From: Gossypium raimondii
Taxonomy: Eukaryota > Streptophyta > Magnoliopsida > Malvales > Malvaceae
DNA: 64,000 bases
Reading direction: 5' to 3'
NCBI RefSeq assembly: GCF_025698545.1
Contig: NC_068571.1
Span: forward strand, 42,689,733-42,753,732
Below the pieces are notes generated by a model. It worked only from the letters and a program-made list of their open reading frames with translations. It searched no databases and was not told the origin of the DNA. Positions within the stretch are counted from its first letter, which is position 1, and each line of letters opens with the position of its first letter. The position numbers and the translations under genes were made by a program. Of this stretch, positions 53,546 through 64,000 are shown one piece after another.

Positions 53546-54590
53546 AAATATAAAATTTTTCTTAAATTGTTGATTCAAAAATGATTTTCCTAAACAAATA
53601 TGATTTATTTTAAAAAATTTTAATATCAAACCTTTAGTCCCTCCTATCCAATTATAATTCCGATTTTGGAAAAAATTCTTTAATTAAATTCCATTTTGTT
53701 CATTTAATGACGTAATTAGTAATTGAAGGGTTTGTGAATAATTAAAAAAAAAAAGAAAATTGAAAGAGATTGAGACATCATGAAACTCATTCCATAACTA
53801 TTTCATATTTGAAAAGAACAAGAAATGAAAATTTCATTTAAAACATTAAAAAGCAAAAGTAAATGTCAAATTGTAATACAATTTTATAATAAGAAAAATA
53901 AGGAAGAAAGCTTGACTCTTAAATTTATTTAAGAAAGCCATTGTTAGCCGCCATGTCGTCGTTGTTAGGCAAAAACGCGGAGTGTTTGACCCAAGTCAAA
54001 TTATTATTCAAGAAAATAGAAAAATCAAATTCGAAAATGGTGTGGAATATTTGGGGTCAAAATTCACATGTTTTAAATGTCTCCCAAGAATATTAGGATA
54101 TTTTACAAGCAGACGTTAAATACTATCCTTTCTTTTTATTTTAAATACAACATATTTCACCTTATACTCTAAAAACTCTACTCATTTAATAAATTTGTTG
54201 CCAAAATACAAATCTCATTTTTAACCCGTTCAAATTTATAACATTTAAATTTGTTTTTATTTATTTATTTATTCAAGGAGCCTTGAAAATTCCTCCCTCT
54301 CAATTAATTTCTTGCCTAATTTTAAAAAAATTAGCAGCCACCTTTTCTTTTCTTTTTCTGTGGTTATCTTCTTTTTGTTTTGAAAGCTAAAATAACAAGT
54401 TTATTTCTTTTATATATGTACTTTTGTTAAATTAAAAATTATATTGTGGACACTATGTGCATGATCTATCTTAATCATAAAATAACAATACCTCACCACA
54501 TGTTTGTACAGTTCACTTAGTTATCAAATTCGGTTTTCTATGTTCTCAGCTTACTGTTTAGGGGTCTTATGTTCGGTTGCCTTCGACTCT
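53546..54590. other. ACO unit B flank, no gene
   Basis: Contains the GCCGCCATGTCGTC and AAATGGTGTGGAAT landmarks shared with unit A, and the CCTTGAAAATTCC...TTAGCAGCCACC block. No coding signal. Confidence 0.5.
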
Positions 54591-54598
54591 TTTGAGGG

Positions 54599-55726
54599 TA
54601 AGGGTGAGCATTCGATCAAATCGAATGAAAATATTTCAAGTTAATCGAGTTGATGAATCATATTTTATCATCCTAATTTGATTTGAAATTTTCTAGAATC
54701 GAGTCGAGTGAAATGAAATTTGAATCGAATCGAATATATTTGTTCAAGTTAAATTTTAAAAAATAATTTTAGGTCCTTGTAATCGCTGTCACTCATCATA
54801 ATAAAATTTGTCCACCATAATTATTTTTTTTATTAACTTTCATCACCTCATAATTTATTTATTAATCTTTTATATCTGGGTTAGCTTCTTTACTTGCTTA
54901 GTTGTTTCAATTATCTTGATTCTTGTCACTATGTCTTTTGGAATTAAAATATATATTAAATGTAAAATGTGATTTTTAATAAAAGTTATTCTAAAGATGA
55001 AATGTGAAATTGATACCAATATAAAATTTTTACACAAATATTTTATGGCATCATTAATAATTCAATTTTAATATAAATATTCAATATGACTAAACAATTC
55101 AATAATATAAATAATATAAAATGTGAAATTTAATTTAATAATATAAATAGTAGATATAAATAAAAGTATTACTATTTATGTTTAAAGATGTTTTGGATAA
55201 TTTTGATTTTTTATTTGGGAGTAAAGGGTGAGAAGTAAAAGTTTAGGGGGAAAATAAAAAGTTTTGGGGAGTAAAAGTTTAAAATTTTGGAGGGAAAATA
55301 TTTAAAAAAATTGGGGGGTGTTTGGGGTAGATGGGGGGTGGGATGGGAAGGGAATAAAAATTTTGGGGGAAAATAAAAAATTTTGAGGGTTTTTGAGAGT
55401 AAAATTTTGGTGGGAAATGAATTTTGGGTAGATGGAGGGTTGGGATGGGAGGGGAGTAAAAGTTTTGGGGGGAAAGTGGGAAGAAGTAAAAGTTTTTGAG
55501 GGAAAAGTAAAAAGGTTTGGGAGTTTGGGGTAAAAATATAAAATATTATAGTTTGATATTTGAATTACTCAAATTATTCGAGTTATTCGAATTCGAAAAC
55601 TCAACTCGATTCGAACTCGAAACTCAAAAAAATAATTCGATTAACTCAAATAACTCGATTCGTTTAACTCGAAATTCGAATTCTTTTTTCTATTTTTTCG
55701 AGTCGAATCGAGTTTTGCTCACCCTA
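54599..55726. mobile_element. Non-autonomous hAT-type element, second copy, 1128 bp
   Basis: Starts TAAGGGTGAGCATTCG, ends TTTTGCTCACCCTA. Flanks TTTGAGGG (54591-54598) and TTTGAGAG (55727-55734) form an 8-bp duplication with one difference. It is the same family as 2151-3383, including the TCGAATTATTCGAG subterminal repeats and the purine-rich middle (55210-55540). Confidence 0.85.
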
Positions 55727-55734
55727 TTTGAGAG

Positions 55735-58700
55735 TGCTTCATTTATTGTGTTGGCCTTCAATGGATAATCAAATTCATGGATAATATATATTTTTGAGTA
55801 ATTATCGTGTAAAATTAATTTTTTGTAAAGTAAATTAGATGAAAAATTGAAAAAAAAAATAGACAAAATTCATATATGAAATACACACGATAAGATTGGA
55901 GATTTGTATCTTGCAATTACACACATTAAAATTTGAACCTAAATTTGTCAATTGAGTATTAGCTTAATTGGCATGGGCATTGTTGTTAATATAAAAAGAT
56001 GCTGCCCTTTTATTTATGGGTTGAGGAGAGACTATGAGTAATTTTAAGTATGATGTTAAAAAGAACAAATATGAGAGAAATTTGTAAGGATTCAAAGCAC
56101 TCACCTTAACCAATAAAACAAAGAGAGATGGGTTGGCAACTTGGCAATGATGTATCAATTATTAAATAATGGTAAAAGATGTATAGATGAAATCAAAGGC
56201 AATGTTTCCTTTTATATATCAGGTTGTGGGAGACAGTTAAAAAGGTATCAAAATGTAGTTAGTTTTGTATGCATTCAATTTATAACTAATTATTTTATAT
56301 AAAACAATTGAAGTGCATGTGCACGTGCATGGAGGTCGGCAAGGTGAGTTCCAAAGGTGGTGGGGACTTCTTTTTTTCTCAAAGCCCTTTAATGAAATTG
56401 AAAGTTTCATGAATTATTATTTATACAAATACACATTTTAATAACCAAAATAAAACAAATACATTTATTGAATGATAATTAATTCGAATTAAAATAAAAT
56501 TATTTTAAGCCCCAAATGAGACATGTCCATCATTCCCGTCGATCGGTTCATTTAATCAGCAAATTCTATAGTTCTTGGTCATCCACACTCTTTATTAATT
56601 GTTTGTTTAATTATTTATTTTGTTACGTGAACACCATAAAGTAATTGAATCGAAATATAATTATAAGAAAATATTCATTCTTTATACATGTTTAATTGAT
56701 AGAGTGTGATTACACCGTAATTATCTTTTTCATATTTGGTAATGGTAATATAAAATGTAATTATACAATTTTATAATTTGAAATTCTAAAAATAATACTA
56801 ATTCTTATAAAATATTATCAATAATACTTGAGGAAAAATTCTACTTAAAATTGAAGTCTTTAAATGTAATATGTTAGTCCAAAAAGTATTTTTTTACAAT
56901 TTTAATAAAATTAACATGAAAAATAAATATTTTATATTTTTTTGTCTAAACAATTTAGCATTCCATATTTGTTGGGTTATTATTCCTCTCTAATATTAAA
57001 CATATACTCATTGTCATCCTCAATTAGTCTTTGACCACATATAAATAAATAATAGATATATACTATGTAATTTATTTAAACATTTACTACATCAAAATGT
57101 CTAAAAATGATCTTCGGTTAATAAAACTTTTAGACTATTTAAATGAGATTAGTATATTTATTATATTATAAAAATAAAATATATCCCCACGTAATTACTC
57201 CAATTTGAATGTAATTGTTTGTAATTACATGCATAATTACTTCAAATATTCTCACCATCCTCCAACAATTGGAGAGTGTAATCATAATTCAAGTATGATC
57301 CACTAATTACTATGGTTATCCAAATATGCTTCACATATATAATTATAAATAATTACACCTAAATTCAACACAATTTAACATTTTTTAGTGATTTAGATCA
57401 TTCATAATTCCTTATATCCTTTATGAATATTATGGTTCTCATTTAAATACTTTTTTTTTCAAAATTCGCATTTTATAATTTTGATAGTTTATTAATATAT
57501 AGGTTAAATAAAATCATATTAAATCTTACCGAACTAATATTTTTAAGTTATTAATATGCTCATAACTTTCAACCCATAACTAATTAATTCATTTGAGAAA
57601 AACATTATGCACCCAAACCATCTTGAATCAATCACCTCTAAAAATTTGTTAGTAACATGCTTACGATTTAAATTAATTATCAATTATACTTAGGGTGTTT
57701 GTTATTCAATTTTTTTTTTTGTTGTAATTAAAATACCTACGCGCTGATCATGAAATGTGTTCCGTTTTCATAAATGGATATTGAACGGACAATTTTAGTA
57801 TTATATTGAGAGACAAAATTCTCATCTTCATATATACTTATTTGGGGTGAACTTAAGTTTTTCTCTTTTTGGTGAATTATAAGCGTTTAACACGACTCGA
57901 ACCCAGCTTACATTTGAGACGGTAAACACCCTAACCATCATACCAACGTACGAGGTTAGATCAACTTAAGTATTTGATGTCCGGGGAATTAGACCAAACA
58001 CTCTCCATATGACCGGTAGCTTTGTTTGTCAGCTTTCCAATGCATCAAGAATTACATCTATTGGATATTTGTAGCCCATATCATCATGTTAGTAAAGCAT
58101 GTCGGATAAAAATTTTATTACAACTCCAAAACAATAATTACTAATTGTGGGGCTTCTTTTAATTAAATTTGGTTTGAATTTGTGTTTTTCTACCTATGTT
58201 TTTCATTAAACTGGAAATTAATTTCTATGTTTAGTTTAGGCTTGAGTTGATCACCCATTACGTAGGTTAGAGAAAATCCCAATTATTTTATTTAGACTTG
58301 TAGCCATCTTTAGCAATACACAACGTGTAGGGTTAGTTTTCATGTAAGTAACATTTGGTAACTTGAATTTTGAAATTAATCAGAGTTGTGGGTTTTATTC
58401 AATGAATTTTGGTAATTTGAGGAGTGGTTTTGTGAAATTTGATTGGCTAGAAATGTTGGTTCAAAAAACATATATGTTTGTGGATGTACAAAATTGAAGC
58501 ATGAAATAATAAAAGAAAAAGGAGGAGACAGTGGGGGTTTATAATCCTACATCTGTGAGTTATGCTTAAAAACAAAAATTGCAACAATTGTTTCGCCAAC
58601 TATTCAATCAATTTCATGGCATTAAGTTTTGCAGATCCAAGTAAATGAAATCAACACCAATCATCAAAAGAATAATTAGGTATTTTAGAGTTTAACGTAG

Positions 58701-58846
58701 AAACTGTATGAAGGATGGAATTATTGAAGTAGCAATATATATTACCCCCAACAATTAATGAAGTGGTCCAAAATTACAACGATAAGATTTCCAGGTTGGT
58801 ACATATATGGTTAAGGACTTTTAGGGTGTAGATTAACTTCCATTTT
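55735..58846. other. Intergenic between ACO copies B and C
   Basis: 56140-56340 aligns with 50820-51190 (GTGCATGGAGGTCGGC landmark), marking the end of a duplication unit. The rest is AT-rich and has no gene. The small minus-strand frame at 55964-56158 has no family features. Confidence 0.5.
57875..57965 (-). mobile_element. tRNA-derived SINE head
   Basis: Minus strand reads GTTGGTATGATGGTTAGGGTG (A box) and, about 30 bp later, AGCTGGGTTCGAGTC (B box). Both are good RNA polymerase III promoter boxes. The 3' body and tail were not delimited. Confidence 0.5.
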
Positions 58847-58849
58847 TTA

Positions 58850-59468
<619 letters not shown>

Positions 59469-59485
59469 ATGCCTCCCTTAAATTA
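59469..59485 (-). other. Polypurine tract of the copia element
   Basis: Minus strand AATTTAAGGGAGGCAT directly before the 3' LTR. Confidence 0.8.
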
Positions 59486-59568
59486 AACTTGCTTGAACTC
59501 CCAACCTTTCAACATTTTTCTTGAAGACTTGTCCACTAAGCGGCTTTGTGAAGATATCACCATCGATC

Positions 59569-61265
59569 TTACGTCTTGCAATATTCAACTTGAATATCAC
59601 CATTATTCACTAGTTCCCTCAAGAAGTGAGACCGAATGCGAATGTGTTTTGTCCTTCTATGAAGAACTGGATCTTTTGTGACCGAAATAGTAGAACTATT
59701 GTCACAAAACAAAATCGTTAACTTGCTCTGCTTCTGCTTAAGACTCTCAAAAATTCCACGTAACCAAATCAATTGACATCCTGCATAAGATGCAGCGATA
59801 TATTCAGCTTCTGTAGTCGAAAGCGCCACAACTGATTGTTTCTTTGAACTCCATGAAATTGCACCACTACAAAGGTGAAAAACATAACCAGAAGTGCTTC
59901 TGCTATCATCAATGCTTCCTGCTAAATCACTATCCGTATAACCAATGAGATCAACTAATGTATTAGCTTTATAGAAAATTCCATAATCAATGGTTCCCTT
60001 CACATAACTCAATATTCTCTTGGCAGCCCCCAGTGATTGGAGTAAGGTTTCTCCATGAATCTACTCACCAAGCTAACAGCATACACGATGTCAGGCCTTG
60101 TCGAAGTCAGATACATCAACTTCCCAACCAATCTTCTGAAAATGGTAGAATTGACAAGCTTTCCTTTACCCTCTTTAGATAACTTCAGACCTGTAATGCA
60201 TGGAGTAGAGACTGGATTCGCATTTTCCATCATGAACTTTTTTAGAACATCCTTTGCGTAGCTCTCTTGTGAAATAAAAATTCCTTTCTCCGATTGATGA
60301 ACTTAAATGCCTATAAAATGATGAAGTTCTCCCAAATCTGTCATCTTAAATTCTGCAATCATTGAGTGCCGAAATTCTTTCAACATCTTCACATCATTTA
60401 CTGTGAAAATAATATCATCAACATAGAGACTTACAACCATGAATCTTCCTTGAGAATTTCCTTTGATGTAGAGAGTATGCTCATATGGAGATTTCTGGAA
60501 TCCACACTTCTGAAAATAAGAATCGATACGGCTGTACCAAGCTCGGGGTGATTGCTTCAACCCGTACAAAGCTTTCTTCAACTTGTAAACTTTTTCTTAT
60601 TCTCCTTTTTTGACAAACCCTGGTGGTTGATCAACATAGACTTCTTCTTTGAGAACACCATTCAAAAACGCAGATTTTACGTCCATTTGAAACATTTTCC
60701 AATTGTTTTAGGCAGCAAGAGAAATAAGTAACCGAACTGTCTCAAGTCTTGAAACTGGAGCAAATACCTCTGTAAAATCTTCTCCTTCCTTTTGCTTGTA
60801 TCCTTTTGCAACCAGTCTTGCCTTGTGCTTGTTGATAGAGCCATTCGGATTCATCTTTCTCTTGTACACCCATTTGACTCCAATTGAATTCTTGTACGGC
60901 GGTAAATCTGTGAGTTCCCATGTATCATTGTTTTCAATTGAGCAAATCTCTTCTTTCATGGCTTTCCTCCATATTTCTTCTTGATATGCATCATCAAAAG
61001 AAATAGGATCTTCTCCTGCAAAGAAAGCAAAGAATACAGCATCATTTTGCACAACTTCATCCGTTACATCATATAACTCTTGGATGCTTCTCATTTTTCG
61101 GATCGGGCTAGATGAAGAAGAATTTGATGAAGAACTTGGGGAAGCAAGAGGATTTCCTACTTGAGCATCATCTTCAGCATTCTCAATTACTTCCTCTTCT
61201 TCTTCTTCAAGTTCAAAAGGAAAAATTGGCAAATTTTCCTTTTCAACTTCCATATCTTCAAACAT
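59569..61265 (-). pseudogene. Copia pol: reverse transcriptase and RNase H
   Basis: RT starts with the acidic linker ([15 protein letters not shown]) and [19 protein letters not shown], then [40 protein letters not shown], and ALYGLKQSPRAWYSRID; the catalytic YVDD is present in VVSLYVDDIIFT. RNase H has GYTDSDLAGSIDDSRSTSGY, ALSTTEAEYIAASYAG and the RTKHIRIRSHFLRE end. In-frame stops interrupt at about 60711, 60597 and 60303, and a frameshift lies near 60010-60060. Confidence 0.92.
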
Positions 61266-62525
61266 GGAATTTTTATCAAACCAAACATCTCAGCTTATCA
61301 CAATCTTCTTTGTCACCGGATTGTACAACTTGTATGCCTTACTTCTTTCACTATAGCCAATGAAAATGCATTTCTCTGACTTGTCATCCAACTTGCTTCT
61401 CATTGCATCTGGAATATGAGAGTAAGCAACACTCCCAAATACTCTAAAATGACGAACACTAGGCTTTATACCATACCACGCCTCATGTGGTGTGTAATTC
61501 TCCAAGCTTCTTGTTGGTGATCTGTTTATAAGATAAACTACACAGGAAACAGCTTCAACCCAAAATCTTCTTGATAACCTCTTCTTCTTAAGAAGACATC
61601 TAGCCATTTCCATAATTGTTCTGTTCTTTCTTTCACACACACCATTTTGCTGAGGTGTATGGCGGACTGTCATTTCATGCCAGATGCCACTATCTCGGTA
61701 ATATTTCTCAAATTCTTTTGAAAAATATTCACCTCCACGATCTGTCCGTAAGGTGTTAATTTTCAGCCCAGTAAAGTTCTCTACTTTTGCCTTGAAATCT
61801 TTGAATCTCTGAAAAGCCTCTGATTTTTATTTGACACAATACACCCATAACTTTCTTGAGTAATCATCAATGAAAGAGATAAAGTAACGATTACCTCCCA
61901 AAGATGAAACTGTCATTGGACCACAAAGATCCGAGTGAATAAGTTGTAATGGTCTTCTTGCTTTCCACGAGGATTGAGAAGGAAAAGCAATTTTGTGATG
62001 CTTTCCAAGTTGACATGCTTCACAAACATTATCAAGCCGATCGATTTTTGGTAAACCTCTGACCATCATCGTCCTTGAAAGCATCTCCAAATTTCCATAG
62101 TTCAAATGTCCATATCTATCATGCCATAACTTTGAAATTCCTTTATGAGCACCAATAAAGCAAGACATATTCTGATTTTGAAGGGTGAGAGAGAAAAGAT
62201 TATTTGATGCCACTCCAACTCTAGCCATGTCACGGAAATGAATATCATACCCCTTCAAGAGATGCCCAACGCTAAGTAGATTATTTTTAAGACCAGGAAC
62301 AAAATAAACTTCAGACATTTTCTCTACCCTTCCTTGCTTTGTTTTGAACTCCAACTCACCAACACCGCTAACTTTGTAAGCTTTGCCATCTCCTACTTTT
62401 ACTTCTCCACAATCAGATTCAAATAACTTCGAAAATAAATTTTTGTCACCTGTCATATGCTTGCTAGCACCACTGTCTATGTACCCGACATCATCAATCT
62501 CTCCACCATGAGATACGAGCAACAA
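61266..62525 (-). pseudogene. Copia pol: protease and integrase
   Basis: The protease active site is YIDSGASKHMTGD (about 62470). The GAG-pre-integrase zinc motif spans LWHDRYGHLNYGNL...CEACQLGKHHKIAF. The integrase core shows HSDLCGPMTVSSLGG, ISFIDDYSRKLWVYCVK, LRTDRGGEYFSKEF and TPQQNGVCERKNRTIMEMAR. A TAA at about 61827 and a TGA at about 61290 break the frame. Confidence 0.92.
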
Positions 62526-62540
62526 AGTTTCTTGCTTTTG

Positions 62541-63524
62541 CTATTGATTATTTTGTACTATATTAGCTTCATTTTTTTCTTCTTTTTTGTACCAGCATTC
62601 ACTTGCCAAATGACCAGGTTTGCGACAATGATAACATTCAAAATAGCCACGACCTCTTCCTCTTTGATTTCCACATTCACGTCCTCTTTGTGATCCTCTA
62701 AAATTTTGACTTTGGTTGGCTTCTTTCCATCCATTCTCCGTGCTTGCATCTTCACCTCTTTCACGAGCATTTGAGCCTTTTCCTCTAAAATTTCTTCCTC
62801 TTCCACGACCACGCTCCCTTCCTCTTTGATTTTTAAAATCTCCCTTCTTCTCATTCAGAGACAACTTTGACTGGAGTGCTTGATCTAGATCTACTTCCTT
62901 TTTCTTCTTGTTTAATCTTTCTTCATGGGCTTGCAACGAACCTGTGAGTTCATCAATAGTCATGGTACTCAAGTCCTTTGATTCTTCAATGGCTACCACA
63001 ATGTAGTCAAATCTGGAATCTAAAGAACGGGGGATTTTTCAACACCACGAATATCATTCATAGTTTCACCATTTTTTTAATTGGTTGAATATGGACAAAA
63101 CCCGTGAACAGTAATCAGAAACTGATTCTGACTCTATTTTTTGCAATCTTTCAAACTCCCCTCGAAGAGTTTACAACCGAACTCTTTTCACCTTTTCATC
63201 TCCTTTGAATGAATTTTGTAAAAATTCCCATGCTTATTTTGCCGTGGTGGCACAAGCTATTTTTTCCCAAGCCGCTTCATATGATTGAACTCCTTGATAT
63301 ATCCAAAATAAGGCTTGCTAATTTTTCTTCCTTGATTTTCTTAGACTCTCTTTTTGAACTTGTGTTAATCCTTCCTCCACTTCAGCCTCAACTTCATTAT
63401 AACATTTTTCAACAATCTCCCAAACTTCTAGAGATCCAAGAAGAGCCTTCATTTGGATACTCCATTTGCCATAATTTTCTTTAGTTAATTGGGGAACGGA
63501 AGAAAGAGGAATAGAATTGTTCAT
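62541..63524 (-). pseudogene. Copia gag with CCHC zinc knuckle
   Basis: Begins MNNSIPLSSVPQLTKENYGK (ATG at 63524), continues with the gag helix region WSIQMKALLGSLEVWEIVEK, is interrupted by at least three stops between 63320 and 63060, and resumes to an RG-rich stretch and the knuckle [14 protein letters not shown] (about 62590-62630). It would coat the element RNA. Confidence 0.9.
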
Positions 63525-63537
63525 TTCGATCAAACAA

Positions 63538-63550
63538 GGCTCTGATACCA
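63538..63550 (-). other. Primer-binding site of the copia element
   Basis: TGGTATCAGAGCC on the minus strand, complementary to the 3' end of initiator methionine tRNA, three bases from the 5' LTR. This is standard for plant copia elements. Confidence 0.9.
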
Positions 63551-63553
63551 ATT

Positions 63554-63971
63554 TGTAGAAAATTGAACAATATTTGGAGAAATACAACAAAGAAAATGAT
63601 AAAGAATATAATGAAAAGAGAAATAATTTTTGTATATGGAAGAAATAAAATTCCTTCTAATGAACTTTTTATTTCAATCACTCTACTACATTCTTCATCA
63701 CATACAACTCTTTATATAGGAGTTGTAAGTAACTATTCATCTATATCACTAAATGCTAGGAGTTGTGACTATCCATTTACATAACTTAAATACTATAAGA
63801 GTTATGACTATCCATGCATGTGTGTAACTTTTCATCTTCAAGTCTTTTCACTCTTCATAATGTGTGTAACTTTTCATCTTCAAGTCTCTTCACTCTTCAT
63901 ATTCAAGTCTCTTCACTCTTCTAACTTTTCATAATTTATTTGTACAAGATTAATTTAATTATGTACCAACA
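63554..63971 (-). repeat. 5' LTR of the copia element (right)
   Basis: 418 bp, the same length as the left LTR, with five substitutions seen by eye and no indels. Confidence 0.93.
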
Positions 63972-64000
63972 ATCCGAGCACCGTCGGTTTGGGCAATCAC

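Overview
This is nuclear DNA from a dicot plant. It is AT-rich and dominated by transposable elements (TEs), with GT-AG introns, nested LTR retrotransposons, MITEs, a LINE and tRNA-derived SINEs. The style of the Tat-like LTRs, of the LTR that reads TGTAACACCCCTTACCCG on the minus strand, and of the SINEs suggests Gossypium (cotton) or a close malvid relative. That placement is inference from family style, not from a search.

Layout. (1) 1-946: the end of a Tat-type Ty3/gypsy LTR. (2) 1487 to about 19300: a nested TE stack. A degenerate minus-strand LTR-like sequence is split by a 1.2 kb hAT-type MITE (2151-3383, 8-bp target duplication). It is split again by a PIF/Harbinger-like element (3828-18297, TTA target duplication) that carries a broken fragment of the FLU gene (the TPR regulator of chlorophyll synthesis). 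Inside that lies an 11-kb Tat-like LTR retrotransposon (4526-15594, TATAC target duplication) that has lost most of pol and carries a 44/132-bp minisatellite. (3) 23522-25791: the one gene that looks intact, a five-exon plant atypical dual-specificity phosphatase (PFA-DSP). (4) 28960-64000: a tandem array of 1-aminocyclopropane-1-carboxylate oxidase (ACO) genes, all on the minus strand. Copies sit at 29161-30189, 51522-52543 and 58847 to the window end. Every copy is damaged: A has a 2-nt insertion at codon 4, B has three indels, and C is interrupted by a 4.9-kb Ty1/copia element.

The ACO repeat unit was about 7.3 kb (B to C spacing). Unit A has grown to about 22.4 kb through later insertions: a 636-bp solo LTR, a 2.7-kb Tat-like solo LTR, a near full-length L1-type LINE (itself hit by a 3.7-kb solo LTR and a hAT MITE), a copia solo LTR, a Mutator-type MITE and a SINE. 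Several of these have an empty counterpart site in unit B.

The only gene expected to give a normal product is the phosphatase. ACO copy A might give an N-terminally shortened protein from Met20. The most unusual signals are the FLU-carrying PIF-like element, an array of covarying hairpins with a conserved loop inside the Tat-like LTRs, and the wholly broken ACO array.
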